Part shown: one piece after another, positions 57,850 to 64,000 of the stretch
Position numbering within the stretch: position 1 is the stretch's first letter
How the letters are laid out: the number at the start of each line of letters is the position of its first letter
Origin: Thermoplasmata archaeon
Lineage (GTDB): Archaea; Thermoplasmatota; Thermoplasmata; Methanomassiliicoccales; Methanomethylophilaceae
Assembly: GCA_015063125.1 (NCBI GenBank)
Contig: SUTB01000004.1
Location: forward strand, 62,001 to 126,000
Direction of reading: 5' to 3'
DNA: 64,000 nucleotides
Program-made: the position numbers and the translations under genes
The notes under the pieces: model-generated
Databases searched by the model: none
What the model saw: only the letters and a program-made list of their open reading frames with translations
What the model was told of the DNA's origin: nothing

Positions 57850-58536
57850 TCATTCGTCATCATCGTCGATGATGTAGTCGTCCTCGTCGAACTCCTCGTC
57901 ATCGTCCTCGAAATCAAGGACCTCGTACCTCTTCTTCCTGATCTTGCCGTAGATCCTGGTGATGTCCCTGGCCTCGGCAACGCCCTTCTTCACAAGGCTG
58001 TGCTTGGTCTTGATGGCGTGGATCAGACAGTCGAAGTCCTCGAAGGAAAGCTGCGTACCGACAACGAACTCGTCGTCCGGCTCGGCCTCTACCCTGAGAG
58101 AATAAGTGTGGTCGTCATCGTTGACGGAGACCTTGATGGTCAGGATGTCGAACTGCTTCACCCACAGCTTCTTCACATCTGTGGCCAGCACCTTCTTCCT
58201 GTACTTTCCGTCCTTGGTATCCACATGGGTGACGCAGACCCTCCTTCCGTCGTCGAGGAAGAACTCGTCCTCCTCCTGGATGATGTCGTTGCTCTCGATG
58301 GTTGTCCTGACAGTCTCTGAGACGTCCCCGTCGCTGAAGACGACGGGCACCTCGATGAGCTCGGGGATCTTGATTGTCATCGAGGAGATGCGGTTGCAGG
58401 AGGTGCACCTGAAGGTACCCTCTATCGAGGCCTTGCCCATCCTTCCTTTCAGGATCTGATGCTCGGTCTCCTCGTCGCAATCGGGGCAATCGAAGTAGAT
58501 CGTGTCCGGCATCTCTCTCTTGATCATCTGCATCAC
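57850..58536 (-). CDS. HVO_0476 family zinc-finger protein
   Basis: A 228-residue archaeal protein with an N-terminal zinc ribbon (FDCPDCDEETEHQI and FRCTSCN, residues 16-48). It also has a beta-rich middle (DGRRVCVTHVDTKDGKYRKKVLATDVKKLWVKQFD), and a very acidic C-terminal tail of about 25 residues. The family is widespread in Euryarchaeota and may be involved in transcription or RNA metabolism, but has no firm function. Its ATG overlaps the stop of the metallo-hydrolase gene by four bases, so both are co-expressed. MPDTIY (nine residues in) is another possible start. Confidence 0.88.
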   Translation of the reverse strand: MMQMIKREMPDTIYFDCPDCDEETEHQILKGRMGKASIEGTFRCTSCNRISSMTIKIPELIEVPVVFSDGDVSETVRTTIESNDIIQEEDEFFLDDGRRVCVTHVDTKDGKYRKKVLATDVKKLWVKQFDILTIKVSVNDDDHTYSLRVEAEPDDEFVVGTQLSFEDFDCLIHAIKTKHSLVKKGVAEARDITRIYGKIRKKRYEVLDFEDDDEEFDEDDYIIDDDDE

Positions 58537-59117
58537 TGTTCCGTCATGAACGGGAATCCATGTCCCGGTATGATTACGTCTGCGTAGTCCCTTATCTTCT
58601 TAATACTTTGCAGTGCGAGCTCGGGGTCAGTATTCAGACGGGGAGGGATGTTCTTGAAGAAGTTATCCTCCAGAGGGATCGTGTCGCCGGCTATGACATA
58701 ATGTCTGTCCGCGTCGACGAACACGGAGATCTCCTCCGGGCAGTGCCCTGGAGTGTGGACCAGCTTCACACCTTCGCAGAGATCGTACTCGTCCTTGTCC
58801 ACGATGATGGCTCCCGGGATCTCCTTCTCGGCACCGCTGTGCACGTAGACCTTCGCTTTCGGGAACATGTCCAGGTTCTCGATGTGATCTTCATGTGTAT
58901 GCGTGAGCACCACGATATCCACATCCCTGACGAACACCCCGATCTGCTGGAAGGACGTCTTGAGGAACGGCTTCATGTACTTCGTGCTGGGATCCACCAC
59001 TATGGTGTGCTTGGGCGTGCGGACCAGCACGCTGGTGGAATCTGCCTTGAGTATGTTCCCGTCCTCGTCCCTCTCCAGGTAGCCGACGGCCAGAATGTCC
59101 AGTTGGATCATGTCCAT
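58533..59117 (-). CDS. MBL-fold metallo-hydrolase
   Basis: A 194-residue metallo-beta-lactamase-fold hydrolase. The zinc motif is THTHEDHIENL near residue 75. Further ligands are LVHTPGHCPEEISVF near residue 118, AGDTIPLEDNFF near 145, and PGHGFPF at the end. Substrate unknown; close relatives include glyoxalase II and diverse hydrolases. The start is placed at ATG 59117 because a TAAATCC element lies about 28 bases upstream; ATG 59111 is equally possible. It is followed by the HVO_0476 gene with an ATGA overlap. Confidence 0.88.
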   Translation of the reverse strand: MDMIQLDILAVGYLERDEDGNILKADSTSVLVRTPKHTIVVDPSTKYMKPFLKTSFQQIGVFVRDVDIVVLTHTHEDHIENLDMFPKAKVYVHSGAEKEIPGAIIVDKDEYDLCEGVKLVHTPGHCPEEISVFVDADRHYVIAGDTIPLEDNFFKNIPPRLNTDPELALQSIKKIRDYADVIIPGHGFPFMTEQ

Positions 59118-59189
59118 TGATATCTGGTACGAGGATTTAGCCGTGATGCTTCGAACGGAATCAAATACGACCAATTCCTTCCAGTACTC

Positions 59190-59411
59190 ATGAGGATGCT
59201 TTTCTTCGTAACCGGACTCACCTGCCAGGAATGCGCCGACAAGCTCGAGGCCCACATCCAGAAGATGCCTGGAGTCAACGGTGCCGCGCTCATGGTCAAC
59301 GGAAGGTTCATCATCGACTGCGACGAGGACAGGGCAGAGGAGATCGCCAACGAAGTCCTCACCTCGGCACCTAAGGCACAGGGGGAAGTTGTGGCCAAAC
59401 GCATCCAATAA
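59190..59411 (+). CDS. HMA-like metal-binding protein
   Basis: A 73-residue ferredoxin-fold protein beginning MRMLFFVTGLTCQECADKLE, where GLTCQEC corresponds to the HMA metal loop GMxCxxC. It also has KMPGVNGAALMVNGRFIIDCD, as in copper chaperones. It is followed 37 bases later by a CsoR-family repressor gene, a pairing that fits metal (probably copper) buffering. The rest of an exporter is not in this window; the Zn/Cd ATPase at 41770 has its own HMA partner. The stop is TAA. Confidence 0.82.
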   Translation: MRMLFFVTGLTCQECADKLEAHIQKMPGVNGAALMVNGRFIIDCDEDRAEEIANEVLTSAPKAQGEVVAKRIQ

Positions 59412-59448
59412 GGGATAAGATATATCCGACGATCCCTTTCCACCATCT

Positions 59449-59721
59449 ATGATAGAGTGCATGGACTCTGAGAACATCCACAAGCGTCTGAAGAAAATCG
59501 CCGGACAGGTTGCCGCGGTCGACCGTATGATCGACGAGGACGTACCCTGCGAGGAGATCATGATTCAGATCAATGCTATCAAGAGCGCCATACACAGCGT
59601 GGGCCAGATCGTCCTCGAGGGACACATCAACCACTGCGTCAGGGACGGCATAGAGCACGGCGATGCGGACAAGACCATAAAGGAGTTCGCAGAGGTCGTC
59701 AGGCAGTTCTCCAAGCTCTGA
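59449..59721 (+). CDS. CsoR/FrmR family metal-sensing repressor (DUF156)
   Basis: A 90-residue all-helical repressor. The family pattern HKRLKKIAGQVAAVDRMIDED starts near residue 11, followed by a conserved Cys (DVPCEEIMIQINA), then EGHINHCVRDGIE, giving the Cys-His-Cys set used for Cu(I) binding in CsoR. RcnR and FrmR relatives use other N-terminal ligands, so copper is favoured but not proven. It likely controls itself and the HMA gene just upstream. Confidence 0.92.
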   Translation: MIECMDSENIHKRLKKIAGQVAAVDRMIDEDVPCEEIMIQINAIKSAIHSVGQIVLEGHINHCVRDGIEHGDADKTIKEFAEVVRQFSKL

Positions 59722-59806
59722 AACACAATCCCCACCGTCCGTTCCTTCTGCATTAACAGTCCTAGGCACTGGAAAGTAGCATATTGTATCCTGCCGATAC
59801 AGCAGC

Positions 59807-60382
59807 ATGGACTACGATCCCGAGATCCGCATATTATCCGACCCAGATGTCTATCCCCCGTCGGACGACAGCATCCTGTTCATCCAATCGCTGAACGTTA
59901 GGAAGGGTGAAAAGGTGCTGGAGATCGGTTGCGGTTCCGGCGTCGTCTCCATCCATTGTGCGAAGAACGGATGCATCGTAACCTCCGGGGACATCAACCC
60001 CAAGGCCGTGAAGCTCACGAAGAGGAACGCCGGAGAGAATGGGGTGCATATCACCGTGGTGGAGACGGACGTCTATTCTAACATCGAAGGAAGATTCGAC
60101 ACGATCCTGTTCAATCTGCCCTATCTCCCTGTGGACGAGGACGGACTGCTGGCCAGATCATGGTCCGGAGGACCCGACGGCCTCGGACCTTTTCCGGACC
60201 TCCTCGACGGATCTTCTGACCATCTGAATCCGGAGGGCAGGATAGTCGTGGTCATCTCGTCGCTGATGGACACACAGGCGCTCTGGGATCTTCTGGACGA
60301 TTACGATGTAGAGAGCATCGGGGAGCTCAAGCTGTTCTTCGAGAAGCTAGCGGTCCTGGAAATCAGGCCTAAGGCACAGTGA
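59807..60382 (+). CDS. HemK2/PrmC-like class I methyltransferase
   Basis: A 191-residue SAM-dependent methyltransferase similar to archaeal HemK2, which methylates glutamine of release factor eRF1. It has DVYPPSDDSILFIQSL at the start, motif I VLEIGCGSGVVSIHCA near residue 38, and TSGDINPKAV. The substrate motif reads FNLPYLPVDED near residue 103, that is NLPY instead of the standard NPPY. That change is in the catalytic glutamine-binding pocket and may alter substrate or only be a tolerated variant. It is single, with AGCAGC before the ATG and a TATA-like CATATTG farther up. Confidence 0.88.
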   Translation: MDYDPEIRILSDPDVYPPSDDSILFIQSLNVRKGEKVLEIGCGSGVVSIHCAKNGCIVTSGDINPKAVKLTKRNAGENGVHITVVETDVYSNIEGRFDTILFNLPYLPVDEDGLLARSWSGGPDGLGPFPDLLDGSSDHLNPEGRIVVVISSLMDTQALWDLLDDYDVESIGELKLFFEKLAVLEIRPKAQ

Positions 60383-60418
60383 GTAACAACCATATAGATT
60401 GCTCAGAATGGACAGTTC

Positions 60419-61327
60419 ATGACCTCATACTCCGAGCATCTCGGTATCATTGCCGCATTATCCGCGGGTATAATATGGGGTCTCCTCGGATTGTTCGTTC
60501 GCACCTCGGACGATCTGGGCATATCTCCGATGCAGCTCACCTGCCTGCGCTACATGATGATCTTCGTAATCGTCTGGGCGTACATCATGGTCAGAAACAT
60601 GAAGATGTTCAGGGTCGACAGGAAGACAGTGGGCGTCCTACTGATGATGGGTCTGATCGGTACTATCCTGAACTCCTACACCTATCTCGAATCTATGACC
60701 CTGATATCGCTCTCGCTGTCATCGGTCCTACAGTACGTCGCTCCCTTCTTCGTAATTCTGATATCGGTCCCCGTACTCAAGGAGAAGCTGACCAGGAACA
60801 AGGTGCTGGCCGTGATCGGCGCCTTCATAGGGAGCGTCCTGTGCACAGGGGTTCTGACGGACCCTGGTTCGATGGATCTCTGGGGCATATTCCTGGCAGC
60901 GCTGTCGGGATTCTGCTTCAGCATCTACACCATCGGTTCGAAGATCATGAGCAGGGACGGATACAGCGTATCGACCGTTCTTTTCTACACCTCATTGATC
61001 TGCTGGGTGGGGCTGGCCCCGTTCTGCGACCTGCCCGGAGCATTCGATCTGATGATGCATTCAGCGGATGCGTTGCTCATCGTGGTCGGCATGGGATTGT
61101 TCGTCACCCTGCTGCCGTTCGTGCTGTTCAATTACTCCCTCACAAAGATCGAAGCGGGGAAAGCATCTGTACTGACCTACGCGGAACCTTTGGCCGCGAC
61201 TGTGATAGGGCTGATAATCTACGGAGAGGGCGTCGGGATCGATACGGCCACGGGGATAACAATGATCCTACTGGCCCTGATCGTTATCAACAGAAAGGAA
61301 GACCCCGGGAACACTCACATGGAATGA
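60419..61327 (+). CDS. EamA/DMT superfamily transporter
   Basis: A 302-residue membrane protein with ten helices in two EamA repeats, of the drug/metabolite transporter group. The repeats begin LGIIAALSAGIIWGLLGLFVR and GIFLAALSGFCFSIYTIGSK. LTYAEPLAATVIGLIIYGE near residue 265 is the typical late helix. Substrate (amino acid or metabolite) is unknown. It begins 37 bases after the methyltransferase gene and may have its own weak promoter. The C-terminus is short and basic (NRKEDPGNTHME). Confidence 0.93.
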   Translation: MTSYSEHLGIIAALSAGIIWGLLGLFVRTSDDLGISPMQLTCLRYMMIFVIVWAYIMVRNMKMFRVDRKTVGVLLMMGLIGTILNSYTYLESMTLISLSLSSVLQYVAPFFVILISVPVLKEKLTRNKVLAVIGAFIGSVLCTGVLTDPGSMDLWGIFLAALSGFCFSIYTIGSKIMSRDGYSVSTVLFYTSLICWVGLAPFCDLPGAFDLMMHSADALLIVVGMGLFVTLLPFVLFNYSLTKIEAGKASVLTYAEPLAATVIGLIIYGEGVGIDTATGITMILLALIVINRKEDPGNTHME

Positions 61328-61449
61328 TGATTCAAAAGAGGTTTATGACGATCTGCCTGACTTCGACACAGTACGCTCTGTAAATGTTTCGAGAACTATG
61401 ATGGATATGAATCCAACGGATGACTGTGTTTCTATCAACGATATCGTTT

Positions 61450-61476
61450 ATATCAAGAATTTATTGGATATATCCA
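61450..61476 (+). repeat. 27-bp inverted repeat, right-facing copy
   Basis: This sequence begins ATATCAAGAATTTATTGGAT and contains the 12-bp palindrome TGGATATATCCA. It is repeated perfectly, in reverse orientation, at 62744-62770. It directly touches the stop codon of the enclosed AAA ATPase gene. No duplicated target site next to the pair could be recognised. Confidence 0.9.
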
Positions 61477-62724
61477 TTAGATTCTGTTTAGACTTTCAGG
61501 ATCCTTCATGAACTCGATTACATTCATGGTCACAACCCCGTCCTCGTCTATGGTCTTCGGTGCATCCCCATCGACGATGATGATCTTCCTGAAACCGTCA
61601 TTCATCTTCAAGAAGGGTCTGACCTCCTGTTTCCTCTTCGAATCGTCATCTATGCGATAGGCCGATTGTATGTAGTACCTCTCGCTCCCCTTGTTGGCGA
61701 CAAAATCGATCTCCAGCTGCCTGTATTCACGTTTGCCTTCTATGTACTCCCTGAAACCTATGATGCCTACATCAACGGAATATCCCCTGTACCTGAGCTC
61801 GTTGTATATCGCATTCTCCATAAGATGGTTGAACTCCGTCTGCCTGAAGCCTAGTTTAGCATTCCTGAGTCCGAGATCGGTGGCGTAGTATTTGGAAGGG
61901 GTATCGAAATACGCTCTGCCTTTGAGATCGAAGCGTTTCGATTCCTCGAACAGGAAGGAATCCTTCAGATGGTCTATGTATTCGGACACAGTGGTGCCGG
62001 CGACATCTACGTGATGGCTGCGCAGCGTATCGGTGAGACGATTCGGATTGGTCAAAGAACCGATCGCCGAGGAGAGGACGCTGAACACGGAATCCATCAC
62101 ATCGGGCATCCGGATCCTTTTCCTCTCGATGATGTCCCTCATGTACACGACATCGATCAGTTCGGATAGATATGCCATCCTATCCTCCGTTTCCAGATCA
62201 ATGGATTCCGGAAGCCCTCCATAAGTCAGGTAATCATACCATGCTGTGCGTTCATCCTTTCCAGAATAGGGAAGGTATTCGGAGAAGGACAACGGCCTCA
62301 CGTTTATTTCCGTCCCCCTTCCGCGGAACTCCGTGACAATGTCGGAGGAAAGAAACTTGGAATTGCTGCCAGTGATGTACACATCCACGTTCCTTCTCCT
62401 CTTCAGGCTATTAACGACCTCCTCAAAGCCTTCTACCAGCTGTATCTCGTCCAAGAGGATGTAATATTCTGAATCATCGGTGATTAGAGACGATACTTGT
62501 TCATACAGTGCTACAGCGTCACGAAGATGAGCGTTCTCAACAGAGTCCAATGCTATGCAGATGATGTTCCTATCGGGTACATCTATTGACAGGAGATAAT
62601 CCTTGAATAAGTTGAACAACAGATATGACTTCCCGGAGCGTCTCATACCGGTGATGATCTTCACACCTCCCTTGAATCTCAGCCTTATGAGCCTGTCCAG
62701 GTACCTTGGTCTGCTAATCTCCAT
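61477..62724 (-). CDS. AAA ATPase with DUF4143 domain, framed by inverted repeats
   Basis: A 415-residue protein of the AAA_14-DUF4143 family. Walker A is ITGMRRSGKSYLLF near residue 24, Walker B is YYILLDEIQLVEGFEEVV near residue 88, and sensor YITGSNSKFLSSD follows. The C-terminal part has MENAIYNELRYRGYSVDVG and LEIDFVANKG, where the E-x-D-F core recalls PD-(D/E)XK nucleases. Function is unknown; such proteins are common accessory genes. The ATG is 26 bases from the TATA-like GGATATATCC, inside the upstream 27-bp repeat, so the message is probably leaderless and the repeat doubles as promoter. The stop (TAA) abuts the other repeat. Confidence 0.9.
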   Translation of the reverse strand: MEISRPRYLDRLIRLRFKGGVKIITGMRRSGKSYLLFNLFKDYLLSIDVPDRNIICIALDSVENAHLRDAVALYEQVSSLITDDSEYYILLDEIQLVEGFEEVVNSLKRRRNVDVYITGSNSKFLSSDIVTEFRGRGTEINVRPLSFSEYLPYSGKDERTAWYDYLTYGGLPESIDLETEDRMAYLSELIDVVYMRDIIERKRIRMPDVMDSVFSVLSSAIGSLTNPNRLTDTLRSHHVDVAGTTVSEYIDHLKDSFLFEESKRFDLKGRAYFDTPSKYYATDLGLRNAKLGFRQTEFNHLMENAIYNELRYRGYSVDVGIIGFREYIEGKREYRQLEIDFVANKGSERYYIQSAYRIDDDSKRKQEVRPFLKMNDGFRKIIIVDGDAPKTIDEDGVVTMNVIEFMKDPESLNRI

Positions 62725-62743
62725 GATATCACTGTGAATTTGT

Positions 62744-62770
62744 TGGATATATCCAATAAATTCTTGATAT
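62744..62770 (-). repeat. 27-bp inverted repeat, left-facing copy (promoter of the AAA ATPase)
   Basis: Perfect reverse-orientation copy of 61450-61476. Here the palindrome is longer, TTGGATATATCCAA at 62743-62756, and serves as the TATA region of the enclosed gene. Confidence 0.9.
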
Positions 62771-63078
62771 TAATAATCTCGTTGATGTTGACATAAACAC
62801 ATATCGGATTCATGCACTTCCCAACTCCCGGTGCAATTCCGGAACTCGTTCCGACCGTCCAAAGTTATTGGAAGCTATCCAAAAGAGGGTCTCCCAAGAG
62901 ACCTATGGCCATAACACTCAATCCTGTGTAAAATCGGAAAGAGAATGCACTCTGATCTCTTCAATCACGATACTAATCGCAAAGAATCCACGAAATGACC
63001 AGCGACTAAGACGGGTATTGTGTCACCCGTAATCGTCGCTGGTCATGTTTTATCAACAACTCGCGGACCGCTAGGGCT
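62771..63078. other. Gene-free stretch between the AAA ATPase and gatE
   Basis: No ORF with supporting signals was found in these 308 bases. The only clear structure is the large hairpin at 62995-63046. The composition is ordinary. Confidence 0.5.
62995..63046. terminator. 52-nt long hairpin downstream of gatE
   Basis: Outer arms ATGACCAGCGAC and GTCGCTGGTCAT pair over 12 bp. After a 4x4 internal loop an inner stem ACGGGT / ACCCGT closes an 8-base loop. On the plus strand it is followed by GTTTTAT. It lies 33 bases after the gatE stop and may end or protect that transcript, or be a small structured RNA. Confidence 0.5.
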
Positions 63079-64000
63079 TCAAAGGATCTTCTTTATGGCT
63101 TCGGTGAGGAGCTCGTTGGCCTGCTTACCGTCGATCTTTCCTCTGAGTGCACCCATGACGGGACCCATGAGACCGCCGATCGCTGCCATTCCCTTCTCCT
63201 TGACGAAGTCCGCACGCTCGTTGACGATCTTCTCGATGATCTGCCTCGCCTCGTCGGAATCCACAGCCTCGAGGCCGAGCTTCTTGATCGCTGCCTCGGC
63301 ATCGGTTCCCACCGCCATCTCCCTCAGGAGCTTGGGCAGAGCCTCCTTTGCGAAGCGGTTCTGCGCCAGCATATCGAAGACCAGGATGAGGTCCTCGTCT
63401 GTGAGAGCGGTCGTGTCTATTCCGTCATGCTCCATCTCGCTGTAGACGTTTAGGAACATGGTAGCTGCGACCGAAGCGAAGTCCTTGTGCTTGGAGACGA
63501 TCTTCTCGAAGCTCTCGTCATAGGATTCCCTGACGAGCTGCCTGGCCTGCTGGGCGTTGATGCCGTAATCCTTCACCAGGCGCTCCTGTATCTGCTCGGG
63601 GAACTCGGGCATGTTGGCCTTGATCCTGTCCAGCCTGTCCTGCATGATGGTGATCGGGGGGACGTCCGTCTCGGGATACATCCTCGCCGCTCCAGGCAGG
63701 GGCCTCGAATACTTCGTGGTTCCATCCGGGAGGGGGTCCCTGGTCTCCTCCGGGACTCCGATAAGGCCCTGGTTGGCCCTTCCGACGGCCACTTCAAGGG
63801 CCTCTGTTGCCTTCTTCTCCTTCGCGGCGCAGATCACGAACGCGTCGTGCTCGCCGGTCATTCCGAGGAAGTTCCTCAGGTCGTCGACGTACTTCTGGTC
63901 GATGCCGTAGTTGGGGAGCTCGTCGGAATGGAAGATTCCCTTGACTCCCTTGGTCCTAGCGTATCCCGCCATCTCGGATCCGAGCCTGAGGGTCTTGTTG
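63079..64000 (-). CDS. gatE: Glutamyl-tRNA(Gln) amidotransferase subunit E, C-terminal part
   Basis: The archaeal GatDE amidotransferase converts Glu-tRNA(Gln) to Gln-tRNA(Gln); GatE binds the tRNA and activates the glutamate. The 307 codons in the window are the C-terminal half; the gene starts beyond the right edge. Motifs include RLGSEMAGYARTKGVKGIFHSDELPNYG and GAARMYPETDVPP, typical of GatB/GatE. The tail YqeY-like domain ends in IGGLMGPVMGALRGKIDGKQANELL, as in other GatE proteins. Its presence means the organism makes Gln-tRNA indirectly, as most archaea do. GatD is not visible here. Confidence 0.96.
   Translation of the reverse strand, partial: NKTLRLGSEMAGYARTKGVKGIFHSDELPNYGIDQKYVDDLRNFLGMTGEHDAFVICAAKEKKATEALEVAVGRANQGLIGVPEETRDPLPDGTTKYSRPLPGAARMYPETDVPPITIMQDRLDRIKANMPEFPEQIQERLVKDYGINAQQARQLVRESYDESFEKIVSKHKDFASVAATMFLNVYSEMEHDGIDTTALTDEDLILVFDMLAQNRFAKEALPKLLREMAVGTDAEAAIKKLGLEAVDSDEARQIIEKIVNERADFVKEKGMAAIGGLMGPVMGALRGKIDGKQANELLTEAIKKIL

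Noticed and set aside
61450-62770. Insertion sequence based on the inverted repeats
   Set aside because: No transposase or DDE motif is inside, and no target-site duplication was seen, so it is reported as a repeat-framed gene rather than an IS.
1-64000. CRISPR array or rRNA operon
   Set aside because: No regularly spaced short repeats and no rRNA-like sequence were seen on either strand.

Overview
The window reads as a chromosomal segment of a mesophilic, gut-type Thermoplasmata methanogen, most likely of the order Methanomassiliicoccales. The archaeal signs are a group II chaperonin, GatE, ribosomal protein S17e, an Rqc2/NFACT protein, an HVO_0476-type zinc protein, the archaeal early shikimate route (AroA'/AroB'), and TATA boxes 24-30 bases upstream of start codons, which implies many leaderless mRNAs. 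HypE points to hydrogenases. Stop codons are almost all TGA with some TAA. Only one of about 55 genes ends in TAG, as expected where amber is reserved for pyrrolysine. The order is inferred; no methanogenesis or pyrrolysine gene lies in the window.

Layout. (1) 1-11402: one giant minus-strand non-ribosomal peptide synthetase (NRPS), at least 3,800 codons with its 3' end off the left edge, read as A-T-C-A-T-C-A-T-C-A-T-E. This is rare in archaea and is the outstanding feature. A 43-residue ORF lies just upstream of it. (2) 11867-14155: an acetyltransferase and a DUF4143-type AAA ATPase with a repeat-bearing promoter. (3) 14277-19498: dnaJ, dnaK, grpE and a thermosome subunit. (4) 19627-23870: type III glutamine synthetase facing an HPP membrane protein across a shared inverted repeat, then a small membrane protein, a Nudix hydrolase and apt. 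(5) 23884-27806: tRNA-Arg, a DUF169 protein, hypE and an AAA-ATPase/nuclease-like protein under a dyad promoter. (6) 27965-37263: trpB2 and an almost complete aromatic amino-acid cluster rich in fusions (chorismate mutase-TyrA, AroD-AroE, shikimate kinase-EPSP synthase), closed by a convergent prephenate dehydratase.

(7) 37407-41674: CYTH and DUF1015 proteins, a membrane protein, tRNA-Thr and a MATE exporter. (8) 41770-46261: a metal and oxidative-stress island with a Zn/Cd-type P1B ATPase and separate HMA chaperone facing an ArsR regulator, a tandem universal stress protein with a cysteine tail, and a peroxiredoxin with a cysteine-cluster head and a histone-H1-like tail. (9) 46626-50566: an iron/corrinoid-type ABC importer whose binding protein carries a dockerin-like domain. 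(10) 50669-53396: NFACT protein, membrane protein, tRNA-Arg, S17e. (11) 53602-54869: a DUF3990/HTH pair resembling a toxin-antitoxin module. (12) 54901-61327: msrA-thyX-TraB, HAD phosphatase, HVO_0476 and metallo-hydrolase genes, HMA/CsoR pair, methyltransferase, EamA transporter. (13) 61450-62770: an AAA/DUF4143 ATPase framed by 27-bp perfect inverted repeats. (14) 63079-64000: the 3' part of gatE.

No rRNA, CRISPR array, transposase or replication origin was recognised. Domain and tRNA assignments come from reading motifs by eye, without database searches.
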